Counted from the stretch's first letter, positions 8,000 through 17,562 are shown. The stretch is 64,000 nt of DNA from Opitutaceae bacterium (GCA_030648295.1 JAUSID010000200.1:25421-89420); one strand, 5' to 3'. A program made the numbers and translations. The notes: generated by a model not told the origin, from the sequence alone.

Positions 8000-8821
8000 A
8001 TGATCCTCGCCGGCAAAATTTCTCCGGTGTCATGGCCGGCGAGGGCACGCGCCGGGACGCGATGGCCGATCCTCGGTCTGCTCGCGTTGGTTTGCGCGTT
8101 CGTGGCGGGTCATGCCGCCGAAGTCATTCCGCCTGCGCCGCGCGATCACTTCAACGACCATGCCGGAGTCGTACGGCGCGAGACCGCGACGCAGCTGAAC
8201 TCGCAGCTCGCGCAGTTTGAACGCGACACGTCGAATCAGATCGTGGTCGCCATTTTTCCGCGCCTGCAATCAGCGTCCTCGGTCGAGGACTACACCGTGC
8301 GTGTGGCGCAAAGCTGGGGCGTCGGCCAGCGCGAGCGTCGCAACGGCGCGGTGCTGTTTGTCTTTCAGGAGTCGCGCGACATCCGGATCGTGACGGGCTA
8401 CGGCCTCGAGGGCGCGCTACCCGATGCCCTGTGCAAGCAGATCATCGAGAACGAAATCGTCCCGCGGTTTCGCGCCGGAGACTTCGATGGCGGAGTGAAG
8501 GCGGGCGTCGAGGCAATGATGGCGGCCGCGCGCGGCGAGTACCGCGGCACGGGTCGAACGGTCGGGAACGCCGCGCAAAGCTGGTCCGGCGGGGCGGCGG
8601 GCGGAGTAATTTTCCTAATCATGGTATTCCTCATCATCACGATGATGCGTCGATCGCGGCGCGACGTCGTATATGGCCGGCGGGGCCGGCACGTGATGTG
8701 GGGCGGCGGCCCGCCTTGGGGCGGCGGGGGCGGTTGGGGTGGCGGATCATCGGGCGGCGGTGGAACCTTTTCGGGTGGGGGCGGAAGTTTTGGCGGCGGC
8801 GGCGCGGGAGGACGCTGGTGA
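8000..8821 (+). CDS. TPM-domain membrane protein with Gly-rich tail
   Basis: A 273-residue protein. Residues about 24-41 form a signal or membrane segment, residues about 50-175 a TPM (TLP18.3/Psb32/MOLO-1) domain with DHAGVVRRETATQLNSQL, NGAVLFVF and RIVTGYGLEGALPD. A second membrane helix lies near 195-212, and the tail is almost pure Gly/Ser/Trp (GGGSSGGGGTF style). The start at 8000 lies eight bases after the LemA stop region. Family members often carry such glycine tails. TPM domains are linked to envelope or photosystem maintenance and, in some, to phosphatase activity; no substrate is evident here. Confidence 0.88.
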   Translation: MILAGKISPVSWPARARAGTRWPILGLLALVCAFVAGHAAEVIPPAPRDHFNDHAGVVRRETATQLNSQLAQFERDTSNQIVVAIFPRLQSASSVEDYTVRVAQSWGVGQRERRNGAVLFVFQESRDIRIVTGYGLEGALPDALCKQIIENEIVPRFRAGDFDGGVKAGVEAMMAAARGEYRGTGRTVGNAAQSWSGGAAGGVIFLIMVFLIITMMRRSRRDVVYGRRGRHVMWGGGPPWGGGGGWGGGSSGGGGTFSGGGGSFGGGGAGGRW

Positions 8822-9255
8822 TGAAACTGCTCCCGCAAAATCCTCCCATCGATCACGACCGGGTCGTCGCGGCGATCGCGGCTGCCGAGCGGCGGACCTC
8901 CGGCGAGGTTCGTGTCGTGGTGTCGCGCGTGCCGGCACCGGATCCGATCAAAGCAGCGCAGGCGCAATTCGAACGATTGGGCATGACGCAAACGGCGGCG
9001 CGCAATGGCGTGCTGATTTTCCTCTGCCCGCGCTCGCACACCTTCGCGGTCATTGGCGACCGCGGTATCCACGACAAATGTGGCGCGGCATTCTGGCAGG
9101 ACCTTGCCGGCGCGATGTCCGCGCGGTTCAGGCGCGGCGACTTCACCGACGGACTCGTCCTTGGGATCGAGCGCGCCGGTGCGCTGCTTGGCGAGCATTT
9201 CCCCCGCGCCCGCGCCGACCAGAACGAACTGCCGGACAAGGTTGAGGAAGTCTGA
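8821..9255 (+). CDS. TPM-domain protein, soluble
   Basis: A 144-residue TPM-domain protein without membrane segments. It includes ERRTSGEVRVVVSR, ARNGVLIFLCPRSHTFAVIGDRGI and FTDGLVLGIERAG. Its ATG overlaps the previous stop (TGATG), so LemA, TPM and TPM form one operon. It is the usual second, cytoplasmic TPM partner in such clusters. Confidence 0.88.
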   Translation: MKLLPQNPPIDHDRVVAAIAAAERRTSGEVRVVVSRVPAPDPIKAAQAQFERLGMTQTAARNGVLIFLCPRSHTFAVIGDRGIHDKCGAAFWQDLAGAMSARFRRGDFTDGLVLGIERAGALLGEHFPRARADQNELPDKVEEV

Positions 9256-9365
9256 TCGCGGCGCAGATACATCCGGGTCTGTTCCTGCTCCCTGCTCCTT
9301 GCTCCCTTCTCCGCGGCGCATGAAACGACCACGAGTGGTATTTCGGTTGCGGCTGCGCCGCAGTC

Positions 9366-12300
9366 TCAGCGCCCAAACAGCTTGTCGAGCGCGTTGAGGT
9401 TCTTGATCGGCGCTGGTTTCTTTTCGGTCATCGGCACGGCCACGATTGGTTTCGCCGGCGGGGCCGCGGTCGCGGGCTCGCGGCCGGCGGCGCGGCCGGC
9501 CTGCAACTCGGCCAGCGCGCGGTCGAGCTTCACCGCCGAAACCGGTTCGGCCGTTCCGAGTTCCTGCGCGAACAGGCTCACGCGAAATTCCTCCACCAGC
9601 CAGCGGAACGACTCCGCTCCCTCGCGCCCGCGCAGTTTTTCGAGCGCACTCGAGTAGGGCGCGAGCTGCGCCCCGCGCTCGGCATCCTTGGCCGGGTTCT
9701 TTCGCCAGCGCTCCGCCCGCAGCTTCATCGCCTTGAGGTAGCGCGGAAGATGAGCAAGCTGCGTGAAAGGCGTCCGGCGCAGGAAATCCGGCGGGACCAG
9801 CGCCAGCACGCCGGCCTGCAATCCCGGCGGCGGATCCGGCAGCACGAGCAACTCGGAACGGCTGTTCAATATTTCGCGCAACAGATCCACCAGCCGTGGC
9901 ACGACACCGCGCAAATCGGCCTTCGCCTGCTCCACCGCGGTCGCAAAGGTCTCGGCATTGTAACCTCGGCCGCTGCTCGCTGAACGGGCGTGCGCCGACT
10001 TCGCACCGGAAGCCCACGCCGTCACTCGCGTCGGATCGGTGATCCACTGTCGAATCGACTCGAACGCCTGCACCTGGAGTTCCTCGAGCGGCGCCACGGT
10101 CGCGATCAGAGCTCCGAGTTCCCGCAAGGCGCGCAAGTCCCGCTGGGTCCACATCAGGTCGTGTCCAAGCTGGCGTTCCAGCAGTACAGAAATCCCGCGG
10201 CGGGTCGAAGCCTCCGCCTCCTCCGGGGTCTTGAACAATTGCCGCGCCACGCCATTCGCACCGGTTCGCAGTCCCGGAAAGGCGTAGACCGGCGCGCCCG
10301 CGTGTTCCGTCACCAGCACGCGTTCCGGCAATTCGTCGAACGCCCACGTCGTGTGCTCCGGTGTTTCCCAGCGCGAGCGGGCCGCGCGCCACGCGGGCGG
10401 ATCCTCGCGCGCAAGCGTGACGCTCGCCTCACGTGAATGCGACACCAGCGCCGTGTGGATCTCGGCCAGATCGCGGCTCGCCGCCAGTTCGCGCCCTTCG
10501 GCATTCAGCACCCGCACGCGAACACGCAGATGCTCCGGCAGTGGCTTGTCGTTCCACACCGCGGGATCGAGCGAGATCCGGAATCGCCCGGCGACTTGCG
10601 CGGCGAGCGCCTCGGTCAGCGTTTCGCGGCGGCCCGTCAGCCGATCACGCGAGGCGAGTTGCGCCGCCAGACTTTTCGCGGTGTCGCCCAGCGGCATTCT
10701 GCTGGCCAGCAGAACGCGCAACTCCTTCGGCAGCGCGCGCAGATAATGCCCGACCTTGGCTTCCAGGTGGCCCGGCACGGCCCAGTCCAGCGCCGTCGGC
10801 GTCAGCGCCCCGGCTTCGCGCACCGTCACGTCGAGCGTCACACCATCCTCGGGCTGGCCGGGCTTATACGCATACTGCAATGGCAGCGCCCGGTTCTCCA
10901 GCGGCAGTGCGGAGGGAAAGGCCGACGCATCGTGCGCGATCGTATCCGGATCCCGGAGATCCTCCGGCGTCATGAACAGGAACCGCGGCTCGGCTCCGCG
11001 CCGCTGGCGAACGAAGTCGACCAGTTCCGCCACCGCGGAAACGCCAGCCTCGCCGGCAGCCTCTGCACGCGCCGCCCCGGGCATCAATCGCGCCGCGTAA
11101 AAGCGATACGCCGCTTCATCGAGGTTCAGGTAACCGCTGTCCCGCGCGCGCGTGAGCAGGTCCTCGATCTTTTCCCGGACGGCCCGGTTGTGCGCGATGA
11201 AATCGAGCGGAAACGCGATCGTGTCGTTTACCAGTCCTTCGCGGATAAAAATCTCGGTCGCATGCACCGGCTTGATCCGGCCGTAGCCGACCGCACGTGA
11301 TTCCAACTCCAGGCCATACAGCCGCGTGCGTTGTTTGACCATCACGCGGCCGGCGCTCTCGTTCCAGAACGGTTCGCTGTGCGCGACGCGCACGAGATGC
11401 GCGCCGAGTTCGAGCGCCCACGGCGGATCGAGCCGCGCGGCGGTCCGCGCGTAAACCCGCGTCGTTTCCATCATCTCCGACGCCATGATCCAGCGCGGCG
11501 GCTTCGGCGCTTTCGTGGCCGCATCGCGCGACGCGGCCGGCTTGGGCGTTCGTCGCTTCGCGTCGTCGCGTCTGAAGAGCACCGAGCCCGGGAAGAGCGC
11601 CACCTTGCGATCATGAGTTGCCTTGTAGAGGCCGCTGTCCTCGTCGAAGTGCGCGATGTTGCCGAGCAGACCCGCCAGCACGCTGCGATGGATGGCACGA
11701 TAGGCGGGAGTGCCGAATGCCAGTGGATCCGCCGGCTCCGCCGGTTTCCGCGATCCACCGCGGGGCTCTTTTCGCTCCGCCGCGGCCGGCAGGCGTGCCG
11801 CGGCATCGAAGACCGACGTCATCCGGAAATCGTCGCGCTCGCGGAGCACGTCGAGCAGCTGGGCATGGATGTCGCGCCATTCGCGCATCCGCGTGTAGCT
11901 CAGGAAATGCTCGCGACAGAAACGCCGCAGCTTGGCCTGGGTCATGGCTGCGAATTCGTCGTGATACGCCTCCCAGATGTTGAGCAGCGTCAGGAAATCC
12001 GAATCCGGATGCGTGAATCGCCGGTGAGCCGTGTCGGCCTGCTGCTGTTTGTCCAGGGGCCGCTCGCGTGGATCCTGGATCGAAAGTCCCGCGGCAATGA
12101 TAACGACCTCGCGCAGCGCCCGTTCGATCCGCGCCTGCAAAATCATCCGGCCGACCGTGGGATCCACCGGCAGCCGCGCCAGTTCACGGCCGATGGCGGT
12201 CAGCTCCGCTGACTCGCCGGGAGAAGGGAGAAGGGAGGAGGGAGAAGGGGAAATCGCGTCACGAGTCGTTTGCTCAGCTCCGCGAGCGCCAACACCACGT

Positions 12301-13880
12301 TCCGTTTTCCACTCTTTTTCCTGCTCCCTGCTCCCTGCCGATTCGACCTCTTTGTCCTTCGGCGGCGCAGCAGCGCCGCCGATCGCGCCGAGTTCCTCGA
12401 GGAGGGCGTAGCCGGCACGGATGGCTTTCGTTGACGGCATGTTGATGAAGGGAAAACGTTCCACATCACCGAGCCCGAAGGCCTTCATCCGCAGAATGAC
12501 ATCAGCCAGATTCGCGCGCTGAATCTCGGGCTGCGTGAATCGCGGCCGCTCGAGAAAATCCTTTTCTGAATACAGCCGGATGCACACGCCCTCGGCCACG
12601 CGGCCGCTGCGGCCTTTGCGCTGCTCCGCGCTCGATTGCGATATCTCCTCGATCGGCAGCCGCCGGGTTCGCGCCTGCGGCGAGTAGCGGCTCAACCGTG
12701 CCAGGCCGGTGTCGACGACGAACCGAATCCCCGGAATGGTGAGCGAGGTCTCGGCGATGTTGGTCGCGAGGACGATTTTTCTCCGCTGCGTCGCGGCAAA
12801 AACGCGCTGCTGCTCCGCGTTCGAGAGCCGGCCGAAAAGGGGAACCACTTCGATTGCGGATGGCGGATTTCGGATTGCGGATTGCAGCCGGCCTTCGAGC
12901 AGGTCGCCGACGTCGCGGATATCGCGCTCGCTTGGCAGGAAAACGAGTATGTCGCCCCGGTCGCTGTCGCGCAGGATGCGCAGCACCGCCTCGACCGCGC
13001 CGTCGACGTAGTGCATCGCCTCGGCCTTTGCCGACGCCACGGCGTTCGCATCGTCTTTTTCCTCGTTCTCGTCGTTCTCGGTGTAGTCGCTGCCGAGTTC
13101 ATCGAGTGGCGCATAGATTACCTCGACGGGAAAGGTGCGACCTTCCACCAGGACGACCGGCGCGCCGTCGAACGCGGCGCTGAATGCCTCGGTGTCGATC
13201 GTGGCGGACGTGATGATGACTTTGAGCTCGGGCCGGCGAAAGCGGAGCGTGCGCAGGTGACCGAGGAGGAAGTCGATGTTAAGCGAGCGCTCGTGCGCCT
13301 CGTCGATGATGATCGTGTCGTACTCACGGAGCATCGGATCGCCCTGCACCTCGGCGAGCAGCATGCCGTCGGTGACGAACTTGATCACCGTTTCGGGCGT
13401 GGTCTGGTCGTTGAAACGGATCTTGCAGCCGACCCCGCGACCCCATTCGACGCCGAGTTCCTCGGCCACACGCCGGGAAATGGAAAGCGCCGCCACCCGC
13501 CGCGGCTGCGTGCATGCAATCCGGCCCGCGGTGCCCCGCCCCGCGGCCAGACACATTTTCGGAATCTGCGTGGTTTTGCCCGAGCCAGTTTCGCCCGCGA
13601 GGATGATAACCTGGTGCGCCTGAATCGCAGCCGTGATTTCCTCCGCCCGCGCGGTAATCGGCAGCTCGGGTGGAAATTCGAGCCGGAAGCGAAACGGGGT
13701 CTTGGGACGAGAGGACAAGCGAAGTGAAAGTGAGGAGTGAAGATGAAAGGGAAAGGGACAGTGAGTGGAAATGTGCGGGGAGGACAAACTGCCATCGAAA
13801 TCAGTAGAGCCGATCGGATTCGCGGATGCCTTCGCCCTTCCTTTGATGTTTTTGCTCTCATCCTGACCTTCACCCTCCAT
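9366..13880 (-). CDS. hrpA: ATP-dependent RNA helicase HrpA
   Basis: A DEAH-box RNA helicase of the HrpA family, about 1,450-1,500 residues against roughly 1,300 usual. From the ATG at 13880, Walker A GETGSGKTT is near residues 96-104, DEAH near 193-196, SAT soon after, and QRKGRSGR (motif VI) near 450. The long C-terminal HrpA-specific region follows, ending DKLFGR. The start is uncertain: the first codons fall in a low-complexity hexamer repeat tract, and true homology begins around the TTG at 13718 (PKTPFRFRLEFPPELP). In-frame repeat-derived insertions lie near 12222-12350 and 12855-12895. HrpA works on ribosomes and mRNA processing. Confidence 0.9.
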   Translation of the reverse strand: MEGEGQDESKNIKGRAKASANPIGSTDFDGSLSSPHISTHCPFPFHLHSSLSLRLSSRPKTPFRFRLEFPPELPITARAEEITAAIQAHQVIILAGETGSGKTTQIPKMCLAAGRGTAGRIACTQPRRVAALSISRRVAEELGVEWGRGVGCKIRFNDQTTPETVIKFVTDGMLLAEVQGDPMLREYDTIIIDEAHERSLNIDFLLGHLRTLRFRRPELKVIITSATIDTEAFSAAFDGAPVVLVEGRTFPVEVIYAPLDELGSDYTENDENEEKDDANAVASAKAEAMHYVDGAVEAVLRILRDSDRGDILVFLPSERDIRDVGDLLEGRLQSAIRNPPSAIEVVPLFGRLSNAEQQRVFAATQRRKIVLATNIAETSLTIPGIRFVVDTGLARLSRYSPQARTRRLPIEEISQSSAEQRKGRSGRVAEGVCIRLYSEKDFLERPRFTQPEIQRANLADVILRMKAFGLGDVERFPFINMPSTKAIRAGYALLEELGAIGGAAAPPKDKEVESAGSREQEKEWKTERGVGARGAEQTTRDAISPSPSSLLPSPGESAELTAIGRELARLPVDPTVGRMILQARIERALREVVIIAAGLSIQDPRERPLDKQQQADTAHRRFTHPDSDFLTLLNIWEAYHDEFAAMTQAKLRRFCREHFLSYTRMREWRDIHAQLLDVLRERDDFRMTSVFDAAARLPAAAERKEPRGGSRKPAEPADPLAFGTPAYRAIHRSVLAGLLGNIAHFDEDSGLYKATHDRKVALFPGSVLFRRDDAKRRTPKPAASRDAATKAPKPPRWIMASEMMETTRVYARTAARLDPPWALELGAHLVRVAHSEPFWNESAGRVMVKQRTRLYGLELESRAVGYGRIKPVHATEIFIREGLVNDTIAFPLDFIAHNRAVREKIEDLLTRARDSGYLNLDEAAYRFYAARLMPGAARAEAAGEAGVSAVAELVDFVRQRRGAEPRFLFMTPEDLRDPDTIAHDASAFPSALPLENRALPLQYAYKPGQPEDGVTLDVTVREAGALTPTALDWAVPGHLEAKVGHYLRALPKELRVLLASRMPLGDTAKSLAAQLASRDRLTGRRETLTEALAAQVAGRFRISLDPAVWNDKPLPEHLRVRVRVLNAEGRELAASRDLAEIHTALVSHSREASVTLAREDPPAWRAARSRWETPEHTTWAFDELPERVLVTEHAGAPVYAFPGLRTGANGVARQLFKTPEEAEASTRRGISVLLERQLGHDLMWTQRDLRALRELGALIATVAPLEELQVQAFESIRQWITDPTRVTAWASGAKSAHARSASSGRGYNAETFATAVEQAKADLRGVVPRLVDLLREILNSRSELLVLPDPPPGLQAGVLALVPPDFLRRTPFTQLAHLPRYLKAMKLRAERWRKNPAKDAERGAQLAPYSSALEKLRGREGAESFRWLVEEFRVSLFAQELGTAEPVSAVKLDRALAELQAGRAAGREPATAAPPAKPIVAVPMTEKKPAPIKNLNALDKLFGR
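12222..12345. repeat. Short tandem repeats inside hrpA
   Basis: Degenerate GGGAGAA/GGAGGGA heptamer-like units (12222-12252) and CTGCTCC units (about 12320-12340) interrupt the helicase reading frame without breaking it. They encode a Ser/Pro- and Glu/Arg-rich linker (SPSPSSLLPSPGE; REQEKEWKTER). A related CTGCTCC array lies between genes at 9279-9312. Confidence 0.7.
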
Positions 13881-13975
13881 CTCGCTTTCACTTCCACTTT
13901 CCCTTTCACCTTCACTCTCACTCTGCCCTTCACTCTCACTTTCACCTTCGCCTTCATTCGCCTGTACTTCCGAGC
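13725..13975. repeat. Hexamer-like repeat tract at the 5' end of hrpA
   Basis: Purine/pyrimidine-biased units related to TTCACN (for example ctttcaccttcactctcac near 13905) and AGTGAA. They fill the region between the true helicase homology and the divergent gene at 14016, so translated residues here (Glu/Ser-rich) are probably not ancestral HrpA. Confidence 0.7.
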
Positions 13976-14015
13976 TTGAGATTCGGGGGCGACGGAGGAA
14001 TGACACACACCCTTC

Positions 14016-14519
14016 ATGCGACAACCGCCGCTTCTTCCCGAAGAGACCCTGACGCGAGTTTACCGGCTCGCGCGGGTCGACGGCACCGGCGTGCTGGCGG
14101 TTGCGGGTTTTTTTGCCTGCGTTTCCGCGGCGGGCGGAGATTTCCTCGGCGCGATCGTCGGTTTGCTTGTCGCCGGTGCCGGTGCGATCGAACTGCATGG
14201 CGCCGCATTGTTGCGCCAGGGCGAGGAGCGGGGCATCACGTGGCTGGTGGGCAGCCAGTTTTTCCTGCTGACCACGATCCTCTCCTATTGCGGGATGCGG
14301 CTGCTGTACCTCGAAATCCCCCCCATTCCCGATGAATTACGGCCGATGATCGAAATGAGCGCGGCCCAGGCCGGCCTTGGGGTCACCGAGTACCTGAAGC
14401 TCGTTTACCGGCTCGGACTCTGGATGGTGGCACTGGTGTCGCTCCTGTATCAGGGCGGCATGATGCTCTATTACCTGCGGCGGCGCGACGCGATCTCGCG
14501 GGCGCTGCACGAGGAATAG
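14016..14519 (+). CDS. Small multi-pass membrane protein, hypothetical
   Basis: A 167-residue protein with three to four predicted membrane helices: VLAVAGFFACVSAAGGDF, GAIVGLLVAGAGAIELHGAA, ITWLVGSQFFLLTTILSYCG and LWMVALVSLLYQGGMMLYYL. It opens MRQPPLLPEETLTRVYRLAR and ends in a basic/acidic tail. It is divergent from hrpA across the hexamer repeats and is followed closely by the molybdoenzyme gene. I do not recognise a named family. Confidence 0.7.
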   Translation: MRQPPLLPEETLTRVYRLARVDGTGVLAVAGFFACVSAAGGDFLGAIVGLLVAGAGAIELHGAALLRQGEERGITWLVGSQFFLLTTILSYCGMRLLYLEIPPIPDELRPMIEMSAAQAGLGVTEYLKLVYRLGLWMVALVSLLYQGGMMLYYLRRRDAISRALHEE

Positions 14520-14560
14520 CGGCCCTTGCGCCCGCGGTCGGCGGACGTAGCGTGACCGCC

Positions 14561-15202
14561 ATGTCGAAAGAGCGGCACCTCCAGGCGAAACAAGCTTGGG
14601 CCGAAAAACAGAAAGCCCGTGGCGTGGTGGCGCGGACGGAAGCGTCGCGTGATCGGCTGCCGCCGGGACAAAAACTCACTTCGGGGTTTCCCGTCCTCGA
14701 CCTCGGAGTGCAGCCGGAAATTCCACTGCCGGAGTGGCGGCTGAAAATCGACGGGCTGGTCGAGAAACCCGCCACGCTCTCGTGGGAGGCCTTCCACGCG
14801 CTGCCGCAGGTGGAGGACGTGAGCGATTTCCACTGCGTGACGACTTGGAGCAAATTCGACTGCCGCTGGGCCGGAGTCCCGTTCACGACGCTCTACGAAC
14901 TCGTGCAGCCAAAGCCCGGGGCGCGGTTCGTCTATTTCACCAGCTTCGATGGCTATTCCACCAACGTGGCGCTCGAAAAATGCCTGGACGATGACGTCCT
15001 CGTCGCGACCCGATTCGAAGGCGGCCCGATCCCGAAGGAGCATGGCGGTCCGGCGCGCGTGATCATCCCGAAACTTTACGCGTGGAAGGGTGCGAAGTTC
15101 GTGAGCGGGATCACGTTCCTGGCGGAGGACAAGCTCGGGTTTTGGGAGGTGCGGGGTTACTCGAACACCGGCGATCCATGGACCGAGGATCGTTACGCAT
15201 AG
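14561..15202 (+). CDS. Sulfite-oxidase-like molybdopterin oxidoreductase
   Basis: A 213-residue member of the cytoplasmic sulfite oxidase-like family (YuiH type), carrying only the molybdopterin domain. Supporting segments are LKIDGLVEKPATLSWEAF, DFHCVTTWS (Cys expected to ligate Mo), VALEKCLDDDVLVA, HGGPARVIIPKLYAWKGAKF and GYSNTGDPW. No Tat signal is present, so it should be cytoplasmic. The ATG at 14561 is chosen over an in-frame GTG at 14552. The mobA gene next door supplies guanylylation of the cofactor, although YuiH-like enzymes often use the non-dinucleotide form. Substrate unknown. Confidence 0.88.
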   Translation: MSKERHLQAKQAWAEKQKARGVVARTEASRDRLPPGQKLTSGFPVLDLGVQPEIPLPEWRLKIDGLVEKPATLSWEAFHALPQVEDVSDFHCVTTWSKFDCRWAGVPFTTLYELVQPKPGARFVYFTSFDGYSTNVALEKCLDDDVLVATRFEGGPIPKEHGGPARVIIPKLYAWKGAKFVSGITFLAEDKLGFWEVRGYSNTGDPWTEDRYA

Positions 15203-15219
15203 GTTTCGCGGGACGAAAA

Positions 15220-15939
15220 CTAGGATTTGGATTTTGGCGCGGGGAAACCCCTTTCATTCCAGTTCTCGAACCAGGGCGTTTCCGCGGCCGTGATTTCGTG
15301 CTCGCGCATCCGGTTTTCGGCGACGGCCGCGGCGAGCAACGCCTGAAGTGACCGGTGTCCCCTCGCAATGGCGGCATGACAGACCGGCAATAATTCGCGC
15401 GGGTAAACCGCCGCGAGCGGCTCGAACATGCCCTCGCGCCGGCCGACCGCGCCCATGCCGGCAGAACAGTCGCGCAGCAATCGCCCGAACCATGCGGCCG
15501 GCATTCGCGGCAAATCAATCGCGAGCACGAGCAGATGCGAATGCGCCGCACGTTCGAGCGCGGCTGTGATCCCCGCGATCGGTCCAAATCCCGGCACCAC
15601 GTCACGAACGACCGCGTTGAATCCGTCTGCGGTCTCGGCCCATGGCTGATCCGGACGCGCCGAAAGGAAAATCTCGCTCGCGCCCGCGGCCGCGAGGACA
15701 TCGCGCTGACGGCGCCACAGCGCGATGCCGTTTACCTCGAGCAGTGCCTTGTCCGACCCCATCCGGATCGAGCGGCCGGCCGCGAGCAGCACGGCGCTGG
15801 GTCGGGCGACGGGCGCAGGCGGTACCGGCGAAGCTTCGGCGGATTGAGTCACCAGCGGAATAAGGAACACGCCCAAGCCGACGTCGACTTCGGATGGTGG
15901 TCGCGGATCTTGTGCCGCCCCCGTAAATGCCACCGGCAT
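15220..15939 (-). CDS. mobA: Molybdenum cofactor guanylyltransferase
   Basis: MobA joins GMP from GTP to molybdopterin to make the dinucleotide cofactor. The hallmark LLAAGRSIRMGSDKALL lies at about residues 51-67, followed by VPGFGPIAGITAALE and LVLAIDLPRMPA. The protein is 239 residues from the ATG at 15939. The first 45 residues are not MobA-like (Pro/Ala-rich), so an internal start, for example a GTG about 30 codons in, may be the real one. It is convergent with the molybdoenzyme gene, 17 bases apart. Confidence 0.88.
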   Translation of the reverse strand: MPVAFTGAAQDPRPPSEVDVGLGVFLIPLVTQSAEASPVPPAPVARPSAVLLAAGRSIRMGSDKALLEVNGIALWRRQRDVLAAAGASEIFLSARPDQPWAETADGFNAVVRDVVPGFGPIAGITAALERAAHSHLLVLAIDLPRMPAAWFGRLLRDCSAGMGAVGRREGMFEPLAAVYPRELLPVCHAAIARGHRSLQALLAAAVAENRMREHEITAAETPWFENWNERGFPAPKSKS

Positions 15940-15947
15940 TTTCGTTT

Positions 15948-16032
15948 AGCAGCGTGTCGGCAGGGCAGCTGCGATTGCCGCCCAGGCGTTATTCAACCCC
16001 CAGAGTCCGGTTTCTCAGTCCGACACGCTGCT
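15948..16032. other. Inverted repeat in the mobA/symporter intergenic region
   Basis: AGCAGCGTGTCGG at 15948-15960 and its exact reverse complement CCGACACGCTGCT at 16020-16032 enclose 59 bases. If transcribed on the plus strand, this 13-bp stem would close a structured leader ending 55 bases before the symporter start. It could equally be two operator half-sites. Confidence 0.5.
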
Positions 16033-16087
16033 GCCACTTCCCATTCGACAACCACCGCTCCGCGACTCCAGCCTCGCCGCGGCCAAT

Positions 16088-17419
16088 ATGGCAGAGACCA
16101 ACCGCCCCCTCGCCAACCGCATCCTGATCGGGCTGGTCATCGGCGTCATCGCCGGCGTCATCACCCTCGCACTCGGACAGGTGTTTCCCACGCTGCTCGC
16201 TCAGGCACGCCGGATCTCGACGAGTTTTCTCGATCCGCTGGGCCAGGTGTTCCTGCGGCTGCTGTTCTTCGTCGTCATACCCCTGGTGTTTGCGTCGCTC
16301 GCCGCGGGCGTCGTGCAACTGGGGCGGCTCGATCGGTTGGGCCCGCTCGCCGGCCGCACGTTCGTCCTGTTTTTCCTCAACATGGCGATCGGCGTCGCGC
16401 TCGGGCTGATCATGATGAACGTGGTCAATCCCGGCAGCCACTTGGATCCCGCCGCAAAAACCCGGCTGCTCGCGGAATTCGGCGGCGCGGCGCAGAAACA
16501 CGTGGCGAACAGCGCCGCCTCGCCGGCGCTGAACTTTGGGACGCTGGTCGAGATGTTCATGCCGAAAAACCTGCTCGGCGCCGTGACCGGCCACAGCAAC
16601 GCCGTCATCGGCGATGTGCTGCCACTGATCCTGTTCGCGATTCTGGTCGGCGCCGCCGGAACGCAGCTCACCGACGCGAAACGGCAGCGGCTCCAGGACA
16701 CGCTCGAGCTGGTGACCGAGCTGATGACGCGCATCGTCAATTTCGCCCTGCAGCTGGCGCCGTATGCGGTGCCGGCGATGATCTACAGCGTCATCGTCAA
16801 GATCGGCATCGACATCCTCATTGCGCTCGGGGTGTTCGTGCTCGGCTGCGTCGCGGTATTGCTGCTGCACCTGTTCGGCACGATGTCGCTCTGGATCAAG
16901 TTCTGGGCCAGGCGTAGTCCCGCCCGCGTTTTCAAGGACATGCGCACGGTGCTCGTCACCGCCTTCTCCACCAGTTCGAGCAACGCGACATTGCCGGCGG
17001 CGCTGACCTGCGCGCGCGACACGCTGAAGCTTCAGCCCAGCGTCGCCGGTTTCGTGCTGCCGCTGGGCACAACGATGAACATGAGCGGCACGGCGCTCTA
17101 CGAAGGATGTGTCGTGTTGTTCGTCGCCCAGGTGTTCGGCGTCGATCTTTCGGTCGGCCAGCAAATCACGCTGCTGCTGCTGGCCGTCTTGAGCGCGGTC
17201 GCAGTCGCCGGTATCCCGGGCGGATCGCTTCCGCTCATCGCGGGACTCCTGGCCACGTTCGGCATTCCGCCCGAGGGCATCGGCATCGTGCTCGGCGCCG
17301 ATCGCATTCTCGATATGACCCGAACCATGACGAACGTCGGCTCCGATCTCGTCACCACCATCGTCGTGGATGCCCAAGTGAGAAAAGCCGAGGGACTGCC
17401 ACCGGTGGCAACGACTTGA
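16088..17419 (+). CDS. Dicarboxylate/amino acid:cation symporter (DAACS family)
   Basis: A 443-residue secondary transporter of the DctA/GltP family that imports C4-dicarboxylates or acidic amino acids with sodium or protons. Family signatures are the serine-rich hairpin STSSSNATLPAAL around residue 298, PLGTTMNMSGTALYEG near 325 and ADRILDMTRTMTNVGSDL near the C-terminus, with eight hydrophobic segments. Length is normal. The ATG at 16088 is followed by a positively charged leader. Substrate choice cannot be read from sequence alone. Confidence 0.92.
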   Translation: MAETNRPLANRILIGLVIGVIAGVITLALGQVFPTLLAQARRISTSFLDPLGQVFLRLLFFVVIPLVFASLAAGVVQLGRLDRLGPLAGRTFVLFFLNMAIGVALGLIMMNVVNPGSHLDPAAKTRLLAEFGGAAQKHVANSAASPALNFGTLVEMFMPKNLLGAVTGHSNAVIGDVLPLILFAILVGAAGTQLTDAKRQRLQDTLELVTELMTRIVNFALQLAPYAVPAMIYSVIVKIGIDILIALGVFVLGCVAVLLLHLFGTMSLWIKFWARRSPARVFKDMRTVLVTAFSTSSSNATLPAALTCARDTLKLQPSVAGFVLPLGTTMNMSGTALYEGCVVLFVAQVFGVDLSVGQQITLLLLAVLSAVAVAGIPGGSLPLIAGLLATFGIPPEGIGIVLGADRILDMTRTMTNVGSDLVTTIVVDAQVRKAEGLPPVATT

Positions 17420-17562
17420 ACACGGCACGGGCAGCAGTCAGCGACCATCGACCATGCGGCGCTCCCCCCAGATGTGGGGCGGTAAATACGCAGTAAAAGC
17501 GGACAAATCCCCTTGGACAGCGCGATTCGATTGAGAAGAGAGTCTTTCCGGTCGTTTTTCCG

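Noticed and set aside
15535..16917. A 460-codon plus-strand frame across mobA and the symporter
   Set aside because: It overlaps two well-supported genes in another frame and has a shadow-like Arg/His/Pro composition.
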